DNA of 64,000 nt from Harmothoe impar (lineage: Eukaryota > Annelida > Polychaeta > Phyllodocida > Polynoidae): contig OX381721.1 in assembly GCA_947462335.1 (NCBI GenBank), positions 6,076,001 through 6,140,000 on the forward strand. Direction: 5' to 3'. How positions within the stretch are numbered: position 1 is the first letter of the stretch; each line of letters begins with the position of its first letter. Below are positions 37,141-47,470 of this stretch, piece after piece. Below the pieces are notes generated by a model, which made no database searches, was not told the origin of the DNA, and saw only the letters and a program-made list of their open reading frames with translations. The position numbers and the translations under genes are program-made.

Positions 37141-37626
37141 TAACAGATTACAATAATAACCTTCCTCGAAGTTGACTTTTTTACAGGCGAGTCAGCGAGT
37201 TCACTGACTCGTCTCGCTTGAAGTCCATTTTCCACGACTTATCATTGTTTCTCCTGCCTTAAAAGCTGACAACGTAAAGAAAACATATTATTCTTTGATA
37301 ATCCGCAATAATTTACTACTTACATGGCCAAATTAAGGAGGATTGATTGATTTTCGGCCAAGTTAAGTCGCCGAAACTTGACTCGTCGGATTCTTGAGAA
37401 AAGGTTTCCCGTTTTACGCCATCAAAAATGACATCCGGTTTACTCGGGGGTCGGCACGAACATTTTATCTTCCGAAATAGAGCAAATTGCGGACATTCAA
37501 GGTAATATTATTACTCCTACAGGTAATATCTAGGCAGTTGCGGACATATCGGACACTATAACCGTCTTTATAAAAAAATAATTTGTTTATCGAGCGCTTC
37601 GGCAATCTCCGGTATCAAAATCCAAC
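37141..37626 (+). promoter_or_regulatory. CpG-containing 5' flank / putative promoter and 5' UTR of the 37.6-kb gene
   Basis: In contrast with its surroundings this stretch is rich in CpG (for example CTCGTCGGATT, CGAGCGCTTCGGCAATCTCCGG) and carries an imperfect palindrome GAGTCAGCGAGTTCACTGACTC near 37,190. It ends at TCCAACATGGCGGAC. Read on the other strand this resembles the YY1 site CCGCCATNTTG, which is often found over the start codon of animal housekeeping genes. No TATA box is evident; the promoter role is inferred. Confidence 0.45.
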
Positions 37627-37707
37627 ATGGCGGACAGTGGAACGCCGAGGGACGATGACACGCTTCAGAATTTAGTGAAATCATGGATTACAGCTCAAAT
37701 ATACAAG
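37627..37707 (+). CDS. Candidate first coding exon (27 codons) of an unidentified protein
   Basis: ATGGCGGAC begins an open frame of exactly 27 codons (MADSGTPRDDDTLQ..., ending ...SWITAQIYK) that stops at a strong donor, AAG|GTAAGT, in phase 0. The start is in a YY1-like, CpG-rich context. The acidic start followed by an amphipathic stretch (LQNLVKSWITAQ) looks like real protein. I do not recognise the family. The next exon is not certain: the Arg/Ser-rich exon candidates at 41,028 and beyond need a different phase (one base before the first full codon), so either an unseen exon lies between or they belong to something else. What follows on this strand is repeat DNA that would be intronic. 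Confidence 0.5.
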
Positions 37708-37863
37708 GTAAGTCTGCAATTTTTGTTGTCATTGATAGATTAGGCTCCCTCCATTTGGGGGGTGAAATTTCGTACAGCTCAGTAGCCGGGTTTTTCCGCA
37801 AAATGACAAAGACCGTGCTCTAAACTTGCAAAGACCAAAAAACAGAGCCAATGATCAAATGAT

Positions 37864-38566
37864 AGACTCTAAGTCGAAGTGTTCTACTCCAAAATTCCCA
37901 AACAAAGTCAAATTTCACAAAAAGTAGGGGGGGTGGAGGGCTGACACACCAGGGCCTAATAAAGATGACATTTCTGCATCTAACGAGCCTAATAAGCCTT
38001 ATAAGGTGACTATTGGTTGAGATTTAGGCCCCCCCCCCCCCCCGTGTCATGTTTCAGGGTTGAGACGCTACCCGGTAGTCTATGGGCGCCGAGTGACAGT
38101 GGCTCGATGCAAACATGAAAACTGCTCTATAAAATTGTACAAGGGGGGGGGGAGCCCCAAAATATTTTTTTCTGAACTCCCAAGTCTAAGGCCTTTCTAA
38201 TGATACGATTCATTAAGAAATCCAACATGTAGAAGTCACTTTTCACATACCGGTATGACCTGCAAACATGAATACTACTGGAATAACTTGAAAATTTGCT
38301 CAACGATATCCCTTTAGCCTTATGTGGTTGGGGGTGACTTGAAACCGACGCAGACCTGACTGTCATTTCTCAACTTGAATCAAATTTCTTGAAAATGGCT
38401 CATATCAAAGGTAAATCTCAACCAATATTCACCTTATTAGGCTCGTTAGATGCAGAAATGTCCTATTTATTAGGCCCTAGTGTGTCAGCCCTCCATCCCC
38501 CCTACTTTTTGTGAAATTTGACATTGTTTGGGAATTTTGGCGAGTAGAACGCTTCGACTTAGACTC
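37864..38566. repeat. Large inverted repeat (arms about 160 bp, spacer about 385 bp)
   Basis: The left arm 37,864-38,027 runs from GACTCTAAGTCGAAGTGTTC to GGTTGAGATTTAG. The right arm 38,411-38,566 holds the complements (GTAAATCTCAACC to CGCTTCGACTTAGACTC). The spacer includes a C-run, a G-run and sequence with no open frame of note. The right arm leads straight into the tandem array that follows. Confidence 0.82.
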
Positions 38567-38572
38567 TTTTGC

Positions 38573-40124
38573 ATAGCGCCAAACGAAGCATCTCGGCGAG
38601 AGGAGTTCAGAAATGTTCGATTTATCGCTCTATCATGTATAGTTCCTGAGCTATGTGCATGTTTGCTTACTATACTAGACACATCTGTGGTGGTCCCCGC
38701 AAAAAGAATTTCTCAAATATTGTGTCTAGGTACCTCAAAATTGAACATTTCCAAAGGGCTGGTGGGGGGGGGGGCTGAAAAAATGTGTGCGCGCCCCTGT
38801 TAACACCAACGAGTTCAGTTCATGTTTACTAAATAACTACTGCATATTATGCAATATCTCCCAGAAATTCTCATTCTTTGGACATCTGTGGTAGTCCCAG
38901 CAAAAGGAAATTCTCAAATATCATGTCTAGGTACCTCAAAACTTAAAAGAGCAGAATGAAGAATATTGTGAAAATCGAAACTAAAATATGGCATTGTGGG
39001 TTTGGGAGGGGGGGGGGGCGTAAAAATTTCAGACCCCTCCCAAGGGGGGGGGAGGGGCGTAAAAAATTCTGACCCCTCTTGATGGGGGGGGGGGGTATTT
39101 TAGCCAAGGGACCCCGCCCCCCCCCAAATCTTTGGGATAGCGCCAAACGAAGCGTCTCCGCGAGAGGAGTTCAGAAATGTTCGATTTATCGCTCTATCAT
39201 GTATAGTTCCTGAGCTATGTGCATGTTTGCATACTATACTAGACACATCTGTGGTAGTCCCCGCAAAAAGAATTTCTCAAATATTGTGTCTAGGTACCTC
39301 AAAATTGAACATTTCCAAAGGGCTGGTGGGGGGGGGGGCTGAAAAAATGTGTGCGCGCCCCTGTTAACACCAACGAGTTCAGTTCATGTTTACTAAATAA
39401 CTACTGCATATTATGCAATATCTCCCAGAAATTCTCATTCTTTGGACATCTGTGGTAGTCCCAGCAAAAGGAAATTCTCAAATATCATGTCTAGGTACCT
39501 CAAAACTTAAAAGAGCAGAATGAAGAATATTGTGAAAATCGAAACTAAAATATGGCATTGTGGGTTTGGGAGGGGGGGGGGGGGGCGTAAAAATTTCAGA
39601 CCCCTCCCAAGGGGGGGGAGGGGCGTAAAAAGTTCTGACCCCTCTTGATGGGGGGGGGGAGTATTTTAGCCAAGGGACCCCGCCCCCCCCCCCCCCAAAT
39701 CTTTGGGATAGCGCCAAACGAAGCGTCTCGGCGAGAGGAGTTCAGAAATGTTCGATTTATCGCTCTATCATGTATAGTTCCTGAGCTATGTGCATGTTTG
39801 CATACTATACTAGACACATCTGTGGTGGTCCCCGCAAAAAGAATTTCTCAAATATTGTGTCTAGGTACCTCAAAATTGAACATTTCCAAAGGGCTGGTGG
39901 GGGGGGGGGCTGAAAAAATGTGCGCGCGCCCCTGTTAACACCAACGAGTTCAGTTCATGTTTACTAAATAACTACTGCATATTATGCAATATCTCCCAGA
40001 AATTCTCATTCTTTGGACATCTGTGGTAGTCCCAGCAAAAGGAAATTCTCAAATATCATGTCTAGGTACCTCAAAACTTAAAAGAGCAAAATGAAGAATA
40101 TTGTGAAAATCGAAACTAAAATAT
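38573..40124 (+). repeat. Tandem array of about 565-570-bp units (three copies, the last shorter)
   Basis: Units begin at about 38,573, 39,137 and 39,708 with ATAGCGCCAAACGAAGC and the conserved core GAGGAGTTCAGAAATGTTCG. Units 1 and 2 carry a family-C-like G-rich insert (near 39,000-39,125 and 39,568-39,700); unit 3 lacks it. Copies are almost identical, so amplification is recent. Open frames across it are by-products. Confidence 0.9.
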
Positions 40125-41027
40125 GGCTCCAAATGATGCTTCTCAGCGAGAGGAGTTCAGAAATGTTTGATTTATCTCTCTATCATGTTAAGTTCCAGAG
40201 CTAGGTGAATATTAGTAAACTTTTGTCCCCCCCCACCCTGGAGCTGTCTGTGGTTTAATACATGTAAATACCCGGTATTTAACACTCAGAAAGGTTATTA
40301 GAGTTGTCTGTGCTTTAATAGATGTAAATACCCGGTATTTAACACTCAGAAAGGTTAATAGAGCTGTCTGTGGTTTAATACATGTAAATACCCGGTAGTG
40401 ACTTTAAACAAGAGGTGATTAGGGGCCTCACAACACGTGTAGGGGCTCCACAACACGCCTAGGGGCTCCACAACATGACTAGGGGCCCCACAACACGTGA
40501 AAGTTTCTGTTTCGACCGCGAGTAGAACACTTCCACTTCGAGTCTTTGGCATAGCGCCAAATGAAGCGCCTCGACGAGAGGAGTTCAGAAATGTTCAATT
40601 TATCCCTCTATCATGTTTAGTTCCGGAGCTATGTGCATGTTAGCTAAGGGACCCCCCCCACCCCATCTACTATTGACTAAGAGACCAGCGCATGCGAGAC
40701 GAGTTCAGAAATGTTCAATTTATCTCTCTATCATGTTTAGTTCCAGAGCCAGGTGAATATTAGTAACCTTTTGTCCCCCCCCCCTGGAGCTGTCTGTGGT
40801 TTAATACATGTAAATACCCGGTATTTAACACTCAGAAAGGTTATTAGAGTTGCCTGCTTATTAATACATGTAAATACCTGGTATTTAACACTCAGAAAGG
40901 TTAATAGAGCTGTCTGTGGTTTAATACATGTAAATACCCGGTAGTGACTTTAAATAAGAGGCCATGGTTCTTCAGAAGTTAAAGTTCTTTTTCTGCCATT
41001 TTATATGTAAATTCTTATATTTTCCAG

Positions 41028-41151
41028 TGAACGCGAGCAGTACGAACGGAGCGGGAGTCGCACAGATGGGAGCCACGGGTGCAGGAGTCGCCGGAGTCGC
41101 AGGAGTCGCAGGAGCAGGAGCCTTGGCCATGTGGACACAGCACTCAGAACC
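41028..41151 (+). CDS. Possible Arg/Ser-rich exon, copy 1 (unproven)
   Basis: The acceptor ATATTTTCCAG is preceded by a good pyrimidine tract. In the frame with one leading base it reads EREQYERSGSRTDG... then repeated RSR units (RSRRSRRSRRSRS), then LGHVDTALRT, which resembles the RS domain of splicing factors. A second frame reads as an Ala/Gly/Val repeat and ends in a stop after HSEP, so the frame is not proven. A 9-bp repeat (GGAGTCGCA) makes this copy one repeat unit longer than the other three. There is no clean donor at the 3' edge (ACC|GTGATT is weak). It could be an amplified exon or a decayed exon fragment. Confidence 0.3.
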
Positions 41152-41767
41152 GTGATTAGGGGCCTCACAACACGTGTAGGGGCTCCACAACACGCCTAGG
41201 GGCTCCACAACATGACTAGGGGCCCCACAACACGTGTAAGTTTCTGTTTCGACCGCGAGTAGAACACTTCCACTTCGAGTCTTTGGCATAGCGCCAAATG
41301 AAGCGCCTCAACGAGAGGAGTTCAGAAATGTTCAATTTATCCCTCTATCATGTTTAGTTCCGGAGCTATGTGCATGTTAGCTAAGGGACCCCCCCCACCC
41401 CATCTACTATTGACTAAGAGACCAGCGCATGCGAGACGAGTTCAGAAATGTTCAATTTATCTCTCTATCATGTTTAGTTCCAGAGCCAGGTGAATATTAG
41501 TAACCTTTTGTCCCCCCCCCCCCCTGGAGCTGTCTGTGGTTTGATACATGTAAATACCCGGTATTTAACACTCAGAAAGGTTATTAGAGTTGCCTGCTTA
41601 TTAATACATGTAAATACCTGGTATTTAACACTCAGAAAGGTTAATAGAGCTGTCTGTGGTTTAATACATGTAAATACCCGGTAGTGACTTTAAATAAGAG
41701 GCCATGGTTCTTCAGAAGTTAAAGTTCTTTTTCTGCCATTTTATATGTAAATTCTTATATTTTCCAG

Positions 41768-41882
41768 TGAACGCGAGCAGTACGAACGGAGCGGGAGTCG
41801 CACAGATGGGAGCCACGGGTGCAGGAGTCGCCGGAGTCGCAGGAGCAGGAGCCTTGGCCATGTGGACACAGCACTCAGAACC
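41768..41882 (+). CDS. Possible Arg/Ser-rich exon, copy 2 (unproven)
   Basis: Same acceptor and frame as copy 1, with one 9-bp repeat fewer. See the entry at 41,028 for caveats. Confidence 0.28.
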
Positions 41883-42495
41883 GTGATTAGGGGCCTCACA
41901 ACACGTGTAGGGGCTCCACAACACGCCTAGGGGCTCCACAACATGACTAGGGGCCCCACAACACGTGTAAGTTTCTGTTTCGACCGCGAGTAGAACACTT
42001 CCACTTCGAGTCTTTGGCATAGCACCAAATGAAGCGCCTCAACGAGAGGAGTTCAGAAATGTTCAATTTATCCCTCTATCATGTTTAGTTCCGGAGCTAT
42101 GTGCATGTTAGCTAAGGGACCCCCCCCACCCCATCTACTATTGACTAAGAGACCAGCGCATGCGAGACGAGTTCAGAAATGTTCAATTTATCTCTCTATC
42201 ATGTTTAGTTCCAGAGCCAGGTGAATATTAGTAACCTTTTGTCCCCCCCCCCTGGAGCTGTCTGTGGTTTAATACATGTAAATACCCGGTATTTAACACT
42301 CAGAAAGGTTATTAGAGTTGCCTGCTTATTAATACATGTAAATACCTGGTATTTAACACTCAGAAAGGTTAATAGAGCTGTCTGTGGTTTAATACATGTA
42401 AATACCCGGTAGTGACTTTAAATAAGAGGCCATGGTTCTTCAGAAGTTAAAGTTCTTTTTCTGCCATTTTATATGTAAATTCTTATATTTTCCAG

Positions 42496-42610
42496 TGAAC
42501 GCGAGCAGTACGAGCGGAGCAGGAGTCGCACAGATGGGAGCCACGGGTGCAGGAGTCGCCGGAGTCGCAGGAGCAGGAGCCTTGGCCATGTGGACACAGC
42601 ACTCAGAACC
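42496..42610 (+). CDS. Possible Arg/Ser-rich exon, copy 3 (unproven)
   Basis: Same acceptor. It differs from copies 1 and 2 by two A/G changes near the start. In the RS frame one is silent and the other changes Gly to Arg (GGG to AGG). In the Ala/Gly frame one changes Asn to Ser and the other is silent. The pattern does not decide the frame. Confidence 0.28.
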
Positions 42611-43223
42611 GTGATTAGGGGCCTCACAACACGTGTAGGGGCTCCACAACACGCCTAGGGGCTCCACAACATGACTAGGGGCCCCACAACACGTGTAAGT
42701 TTCTGTTTCGACCGCGAGTAGAACACTTTCACTTCGAGTCTTTGGCATAGCGCCAAATGAAGCGCCTCAACGAGAGGAGTTCAGAAATGTTCAATTTATC
42801 CCTCTATCATGTTTAGTTCCGGAGCTATGTGCATGTTAGCTAAGGGACCCCCCCCACCCCATCTACTATTGACTAAGAGACCAGCGCATGCAAGACGAGT
42901 TTAGAAATGTTCAATTTATCTCTCTATCATGTTTAGTTCCAGAGCCAGGTGAATATTAGTAACCTTTTGTCCCCCCCCCCTGGAGCTGTCTGTGGTTTAA
43001 TACATGTAAATACCCGGTATTTAACACTCAGAAAGGTTATTAGAGTTGTCTGCTTATTAATACATGTAAATACCTGGTATTTAACACTCAGAAAGGTTAA
43101 TAGAGCTGTCTGTGGTTTAATACATGTAAATACCCGGTAGTGACTTTAAATGAGAGGCCATGGTTCTTCAGAAGTTAAAGTTCTTTTTCTGCCATTTTAT
43201 ATGTAAATTCTTATATTTTCCAG

Positions 43224-43338
43224 TGAACGCGAGCAGTACGAGCGGAGCGGGAGTCGCACAGATGGGAGCCACGGGTGCAGGAGTCGCCGGAGTCGCAGGA
43301 GCAGGAGCCTTGGCCATGTGGACACAGCACTCAGAACC
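43224..43338 (+). CDS. Possible Arg/Ser-rich exon, copy 4 (unproven)
   Basis: Same acceptor. This is the last copy before the array passes into the 20-bp minisatellite. Caveats as for copy 1. Confidence 0.28.
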
Positions 43339-43840
43339 GTGATTAGGGGCCTCACAACACGTGTAGGGGCTCCACAACACGCCTAGGGGCTCCACAACAC
43401 GTGTAGGAGCTCCATACCACGCCTAGGGGCTCCACACCATGACTAGGGGCTCTACAACACGTGTAGGGGCTCTACAACACATGTAGGGGCTCCATACCAC
43501 ACCTAGGAGTTCCACAACATGACTAGGGGCTCCACAACATGTGTAGGAGCTCCACAACACGTGTAGGGGCTCCATACCACGCCTAGGGGCTCCACACCAT
43601 GACTAGGGGCTCCATACCACGCTTAGGGGCTCCACAACATGACTAGGGGCTCTACAACACGCCTAGGGGCTCCACAACACGTGTAGGGGCTCCATACTAC
43701 GCCTAGGAGATCCATACCACGCCTAGGGGATCCACAACATGACTAGGGGCTCCACAACATGTGTAGGGGCTCCACAACACGTGTAGAGGCTCCCCAAAAC
43801 GTGTAGGGGGTCCATACTACGCCTAGGAGATCCATACCAA
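43339..43840 (+). repeat. 20-bp minisatellite, first part
   Basis: About 25 units of TAGGGGCTCCACAACACGTG with variants GCC, GTG or ATGAC before TAGGGG, continuing the four 20-bp motifs at each unit start in the preceding array. It grew from that seed. Confidence 0.92.
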
Positions 43841-44006
43841 AACTAAAGTGCCCATTTCGGGGGGTTAGGCCTATATCTCCAATATGACACCTGCACACAA
43901 TCTAATATAGACCTTGAAATTATAGAAAAAAATATTTCCAGGAAAATGGGTCAATTTTTTACTTCAGGGGGGGGTTGGGGAATTTTGAAATCTGAGCACA
44001 ACTTGC
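43841..44006. other. Short unique spacer between minisatellites
   Basis: Contains a G-run near 43,968-43,978. Nothing else noted. Confidence 0.5.
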
Positions 44007-44735
44007 CTCACACACATCGTGTAGAAACTCCTCCAGGCTCTCCTACATACCTGTATGTACCCACCACCACACACATCGTGTAGAGACTCCTCCAGGCTCT
44101 CCTACATACCTGTATGTACCCACCACCACACACATCGTGTAGAGACTCCTCCAGGTCCCCCTACATACCTGTATGTACACACCACCACACACATCGTGTA
44201 GAGACTCCTCCAGGTCCCCCTACATACCTGTATGTACCCACCACCACACACATCGTGTAGAGACTCCTCCAGGTCCCCCTACCTACCTGTATGTACCCAC
44301 CACCACACACATTGTGTAGAGACTCCTCCAGGCTCTCCTACATACCTGTATGTACCCACCACCACACACATCGTGTAGAGACTCCTCCAGGCTCTCCTAC
44401 ATACCTGTATGTACCCACCACCACACACATCGTGTAGAGACTCCTCCAGGTCCCCCTACATACCTGTATGTACCCACCACCACACACATCGTGTAGAGAC
44501 AGTGGTGCATCATCTAGACACCCCTCCAGGCTCCCCTACATACCTGTATGTACCCAGCACCACACACATCATGTAGAGACTCCTCCAGGTGCCCCTACCT
44601 ACCTGTATGTACCCAGCCTCACACACATCGTGTAGAGACTCCTCCAGGTGCCCCTACCTACCTGTATGTACCCAGCCTCACACACACATCGTGTAGAGAC
44701 CCCTCCAGGCTCTCCTATATACCTGTGTGTACCCA
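44007..44735 (+). repeat. 59-bp minisatellite (about 12 units)
   Basis: Successive CATCGTGTAGAGACTCCTCC positions (44,015, 44,074, 44,133 and so on) are 59 bp apart. Each unit contains the near-palindrome TACATACCTGTATGTA. Unit variants (GCTCTCCTACA, GTCCCCCTACA, GTGCCCCTACC) are interspersed, which suggests unequal exchange or conversion. Confidence 0.93.
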
Positions 44736-44737
44736 GC

Positions 44738-45010
44738 ACCACAACATGACTAGGGGCTCCACAACAAGTGTAGGGGATCAACAACACGTGTAGGGGCTCC
44801 ACAACACGCCTAGGGGCTCCACAACATGACTTGGGGCTCCACAACATGTGTAGGGGCTCCACAACACGTGTAGGGGCTCCACAACATGACTAGGGGCTCC
44901 ATAACACGTGTAGGGGCTCCATACCACGCCTAGGGGCTCCACGCCATGACTAGGGGCTCCACACCATGCCTAGGGGCTCCACAACACGTCTAGGGGCTCC
45001 CCAACATGCA
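44738..45010 (+). repeat. 20-bp minisatellite, second part
   Basis: The TAGGGGCTCCACAACACGTG repeat resumes after the 59-bp array, for about 13 units. The 59-bp array therefore lies inside what was one 20-bp array. Confidence 0.9.
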
Positions 45011-45479
45011 TACTAGCCCTCTAAATATGGACTTCATGAGAGGGAACTTCAGATACAAGTCAGGCATGAAACCCATCTAGAAACTGTTCCACGTATCAAG
45101 GAAACTCATCCACATGTTTAGGAACTCTTCAACGTGTGTATCTAAACTCATCATTGGGTCTAGAAACTCTATATCTAGGAATTCCACTAGACATTTAGAA
45201 AGTCTAGGAACTCTTCAATATATCAATCTTCATCCAAGTCAATTGATTGCTGCCCTTTTCATTATTAATAAAATCAGTTTCCATTATAACAGAAGGAATT
45301 CCTTTGTTGTCATTTATAACCTCATCAAGTAAACAAATTTCCTCACTAACTCTTAAATAAATCCCAAACACCCCTCCAAATGCCACAACCCTGCATAAAT
45401 ATTAAATCCAGTATCTTCTCAAACAAGTGAGGGCTAGCAAACAGATGTAATCTGTTTGCGCCCTCACTTGTATATTGTG
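45011..45479. other. Spacer with a short hairpin
   Basis: 45,423-45,471 is a hairpin: ACAAGTGAGGGC and GCAAACAGA pair with TCTGTTTGC and GCCCTCACTTGT. Otherwise a few AT-rich open frames without support. Confidence 0.6.
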
Positions 45480-46990
45480 TATATTTAGCCTTTGTATTGA
45501 GGCCCCTGCTGCAGTGTCAAGTCTGATGAGCCCCATCTTCGATGAATGGGAGTAAACAAATAGTTAAAATGTTACTCTTGAAAGACAGTGCATTGCTTTG
45601 ATATATTTTATAATTAATCTTCATGGTGCAAGAGTCTAGCCCTGGAGAGCAACCTATGAGTGTGGCATTCATGCATCATGTCTGCCTTATAGAAGTGTGT
45701 CAACCCACCATGGTAAGCATGGTGCTCCATTGGTGTCCTTTGATGAGAACTGCACATTAAACTCTAGACCTCGTACTGTCCTCAAAAGATACATGAGTTC
45801 TCGATTGACAGGGTTTCATGTTGCATGGATATTGGTCTTTTTGAGATGGAGTGGTGGTGAGGGTGGTCATCGTATTGCCTGCCTTTTAGGGAAATTGTAC
45901 TGACCAATGTAAATCTAGGTTCTGTTTTCTAGGCTATGACGTAGCAATGACACAAGCTAGAATCAACCCAACCTGGCTTTCTCTGTTGTAAGAGCAGTCA
46001 AGGGATCTAAGTACAGTCACACCTTCACAGCTTCCTAGCTACACCTACGTAAAATCCCAAGCAGGGTAGAGACACAGACATTTTTGACAACTTGGTCACA
46101 GCAATTTTAGAGGGCTTTCCAACTTTAACCCCATGCTCTTAGAGACATCTTGCCATTTAGATATCTCAGAACCTAGGCTGAAACACTATGTCAAAGACCC
46201 AGGTAGAGATTCAAGCAGCCCATGTGCAGATGATTGATGACAATGATTGATGGCGGAGAGGCCGTGACTGTGATGGAGGCACTGACTGTAAGTGAATAGT
46301 GACATGGTAGGGAAGGGCACAAGTGGACAGACTCACCTGGGAGCGTCAACAAAATAATCTGTTCAGTCTTAACCTTTCTTCAACTGTCAATCTTAAAATG
46401 TTTAAGATTATTTAAGATAATAACATTGATTTAAGAATGTACTGTCTTGCATTGCCACCTAGTGTCACATACCCACACAATGCTAGCTGGGGTCTGCCTT
46501 TATAGTATATATCCTACACTCAGATGAGACAACATAAACATCTAAAAGAAAAAAAAAACATACTAGTTGACTAGCCTATCCTACAATGGATTGTGGTTCA
46601 TCACTGGCGCCATCTAGGGAAGAGAGGGGTAGAACCGGTTATCTTAAATGAATGTTTTGATTAAGATAGTCCATTGACTTTAAGATAGTAACGTTTTTAA
46701 GATTGACCTTTTAAGATTGGACAGATTACTTTGTTGACGCTCCCATGTGAGTCTGTCCTGTCGAGCTAGGGTAGGTGTGTCAGATGAGACTCTGAATAAG
46801 GACCAATCGGATGTGGGAGCTGGTACTGATTGACTGGTATGTACTGAGATGGCTTCATCCGGAAGTAAAAAAGGCAAAGCAAAAGCCGGGGGGATCAGCG
46901 AAGTGTTGAGGAGACTGGCACACACAGGGAGGGAGAGATGGAGATGTCAGTGTATCTTTTATAGTGACAGATGAAGACACTCTGAGCAAG
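45480..46990 (+). repeat. Duplicated segment paralogous to 32,950-34,195
   Basis: See the entry at 32,600. At the position where the paralogue has the 16-bp inverted minisatellite, this copy has a TIR element (46,325-46,760). The end matches 34,070-34,190 and, inverted, 57,190-57,300. No coding exon is supported. Confidence 0.68.
46325..46760. mobile_element. TIR element of about 436 bp
   Basis: The left end GGACAGACTCACCTGGGAGC and the right end GCTCCCATGTGAGTCTGTCC are inverted copies, extended inward by GTCAACAAAATAATCTGT and its complement. Inner arms with TTAAGAT-rich sequence are also partly complementary. It has no coding capacity. Confidence 0.75.
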
Positions 46991-47380
46991 ATTGTGCCAA
47001 CCAAACTAAGCTCTGTTACTGGTAACATGGTCTGATAATTGGATTAGCTGGCTGTGTTTCACTTTTTCTAAAGTCTGACAAGTGCCAGAAATGCAGGGAG
47101 TTTCATTGCATTGATTTACTGATTCCTGCAGAAACTAGGAATATAAAGGAAATAGTTTGATATTCCTTTTGAGAAGTCATTCCTGAAACAAGAAAATGAA
47201 AGCAGTGGAACCTTTTCCTCTTGAACACATCATGAACTATGTTCCACACTGTTTGGAAAAGAAGGTTTGGTTACCCGGAAGACATTTTTAATTAGTCTTG
47301 GTGAATTGAGGACTTCTCCTGACCTCAGGCACTGAGGTGCAGCAGGACCTGTCCCGCCGCTATATGGTTAAGACACACAC

Positions 47381-47390
<10 letters not shown>

Positions 47391-47465
<75 letters not shown>
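47391..47465. repeat. (TA)n microsatellite
   Basis: About 75 bp of perfect TA dinucleotides. Confidence 0.95.

Positions 47466-47470
<5 letters not shown>

Larger units (their letters stand above)
40415..43338 (+). repeat. Tandem array of four ~730-bp units (737, 731, 728, 728 bp)
   Basis: Unit boundaries at GTGATTAGGGGCCTCACAAC: 40,415, 41,152, 41,883, 42,611 and 43,339. Each unit holds four 20-bp motifs of the later minisatellite, two copies of the GAGTTCAGAAATGTTC core also found in the upstream 565-bp array, three copies of a ~70-bp motif (TAAATACCCGGTATTTAACA) and, just before the next boundary, a 182-191-bp segment with an exon-like part. The sequence just before unit 1 (40,240-40,414) matches the end of a unit but lacks that segment. 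Confidence 0.92.

Noticed and set aside
38528..39938. Near-identical ~90-codon open frames (APNEASRREEF...)
   Set aside because: They follow the tandem unit and are interrupted by G-runs; there is no splice or start context.
43339..45010. CRISPR-like array
   Set aside because: The repeats are head-to-tail without unique spacers, the setting is an animal genome and there are no cas genes; they are minisatellites.
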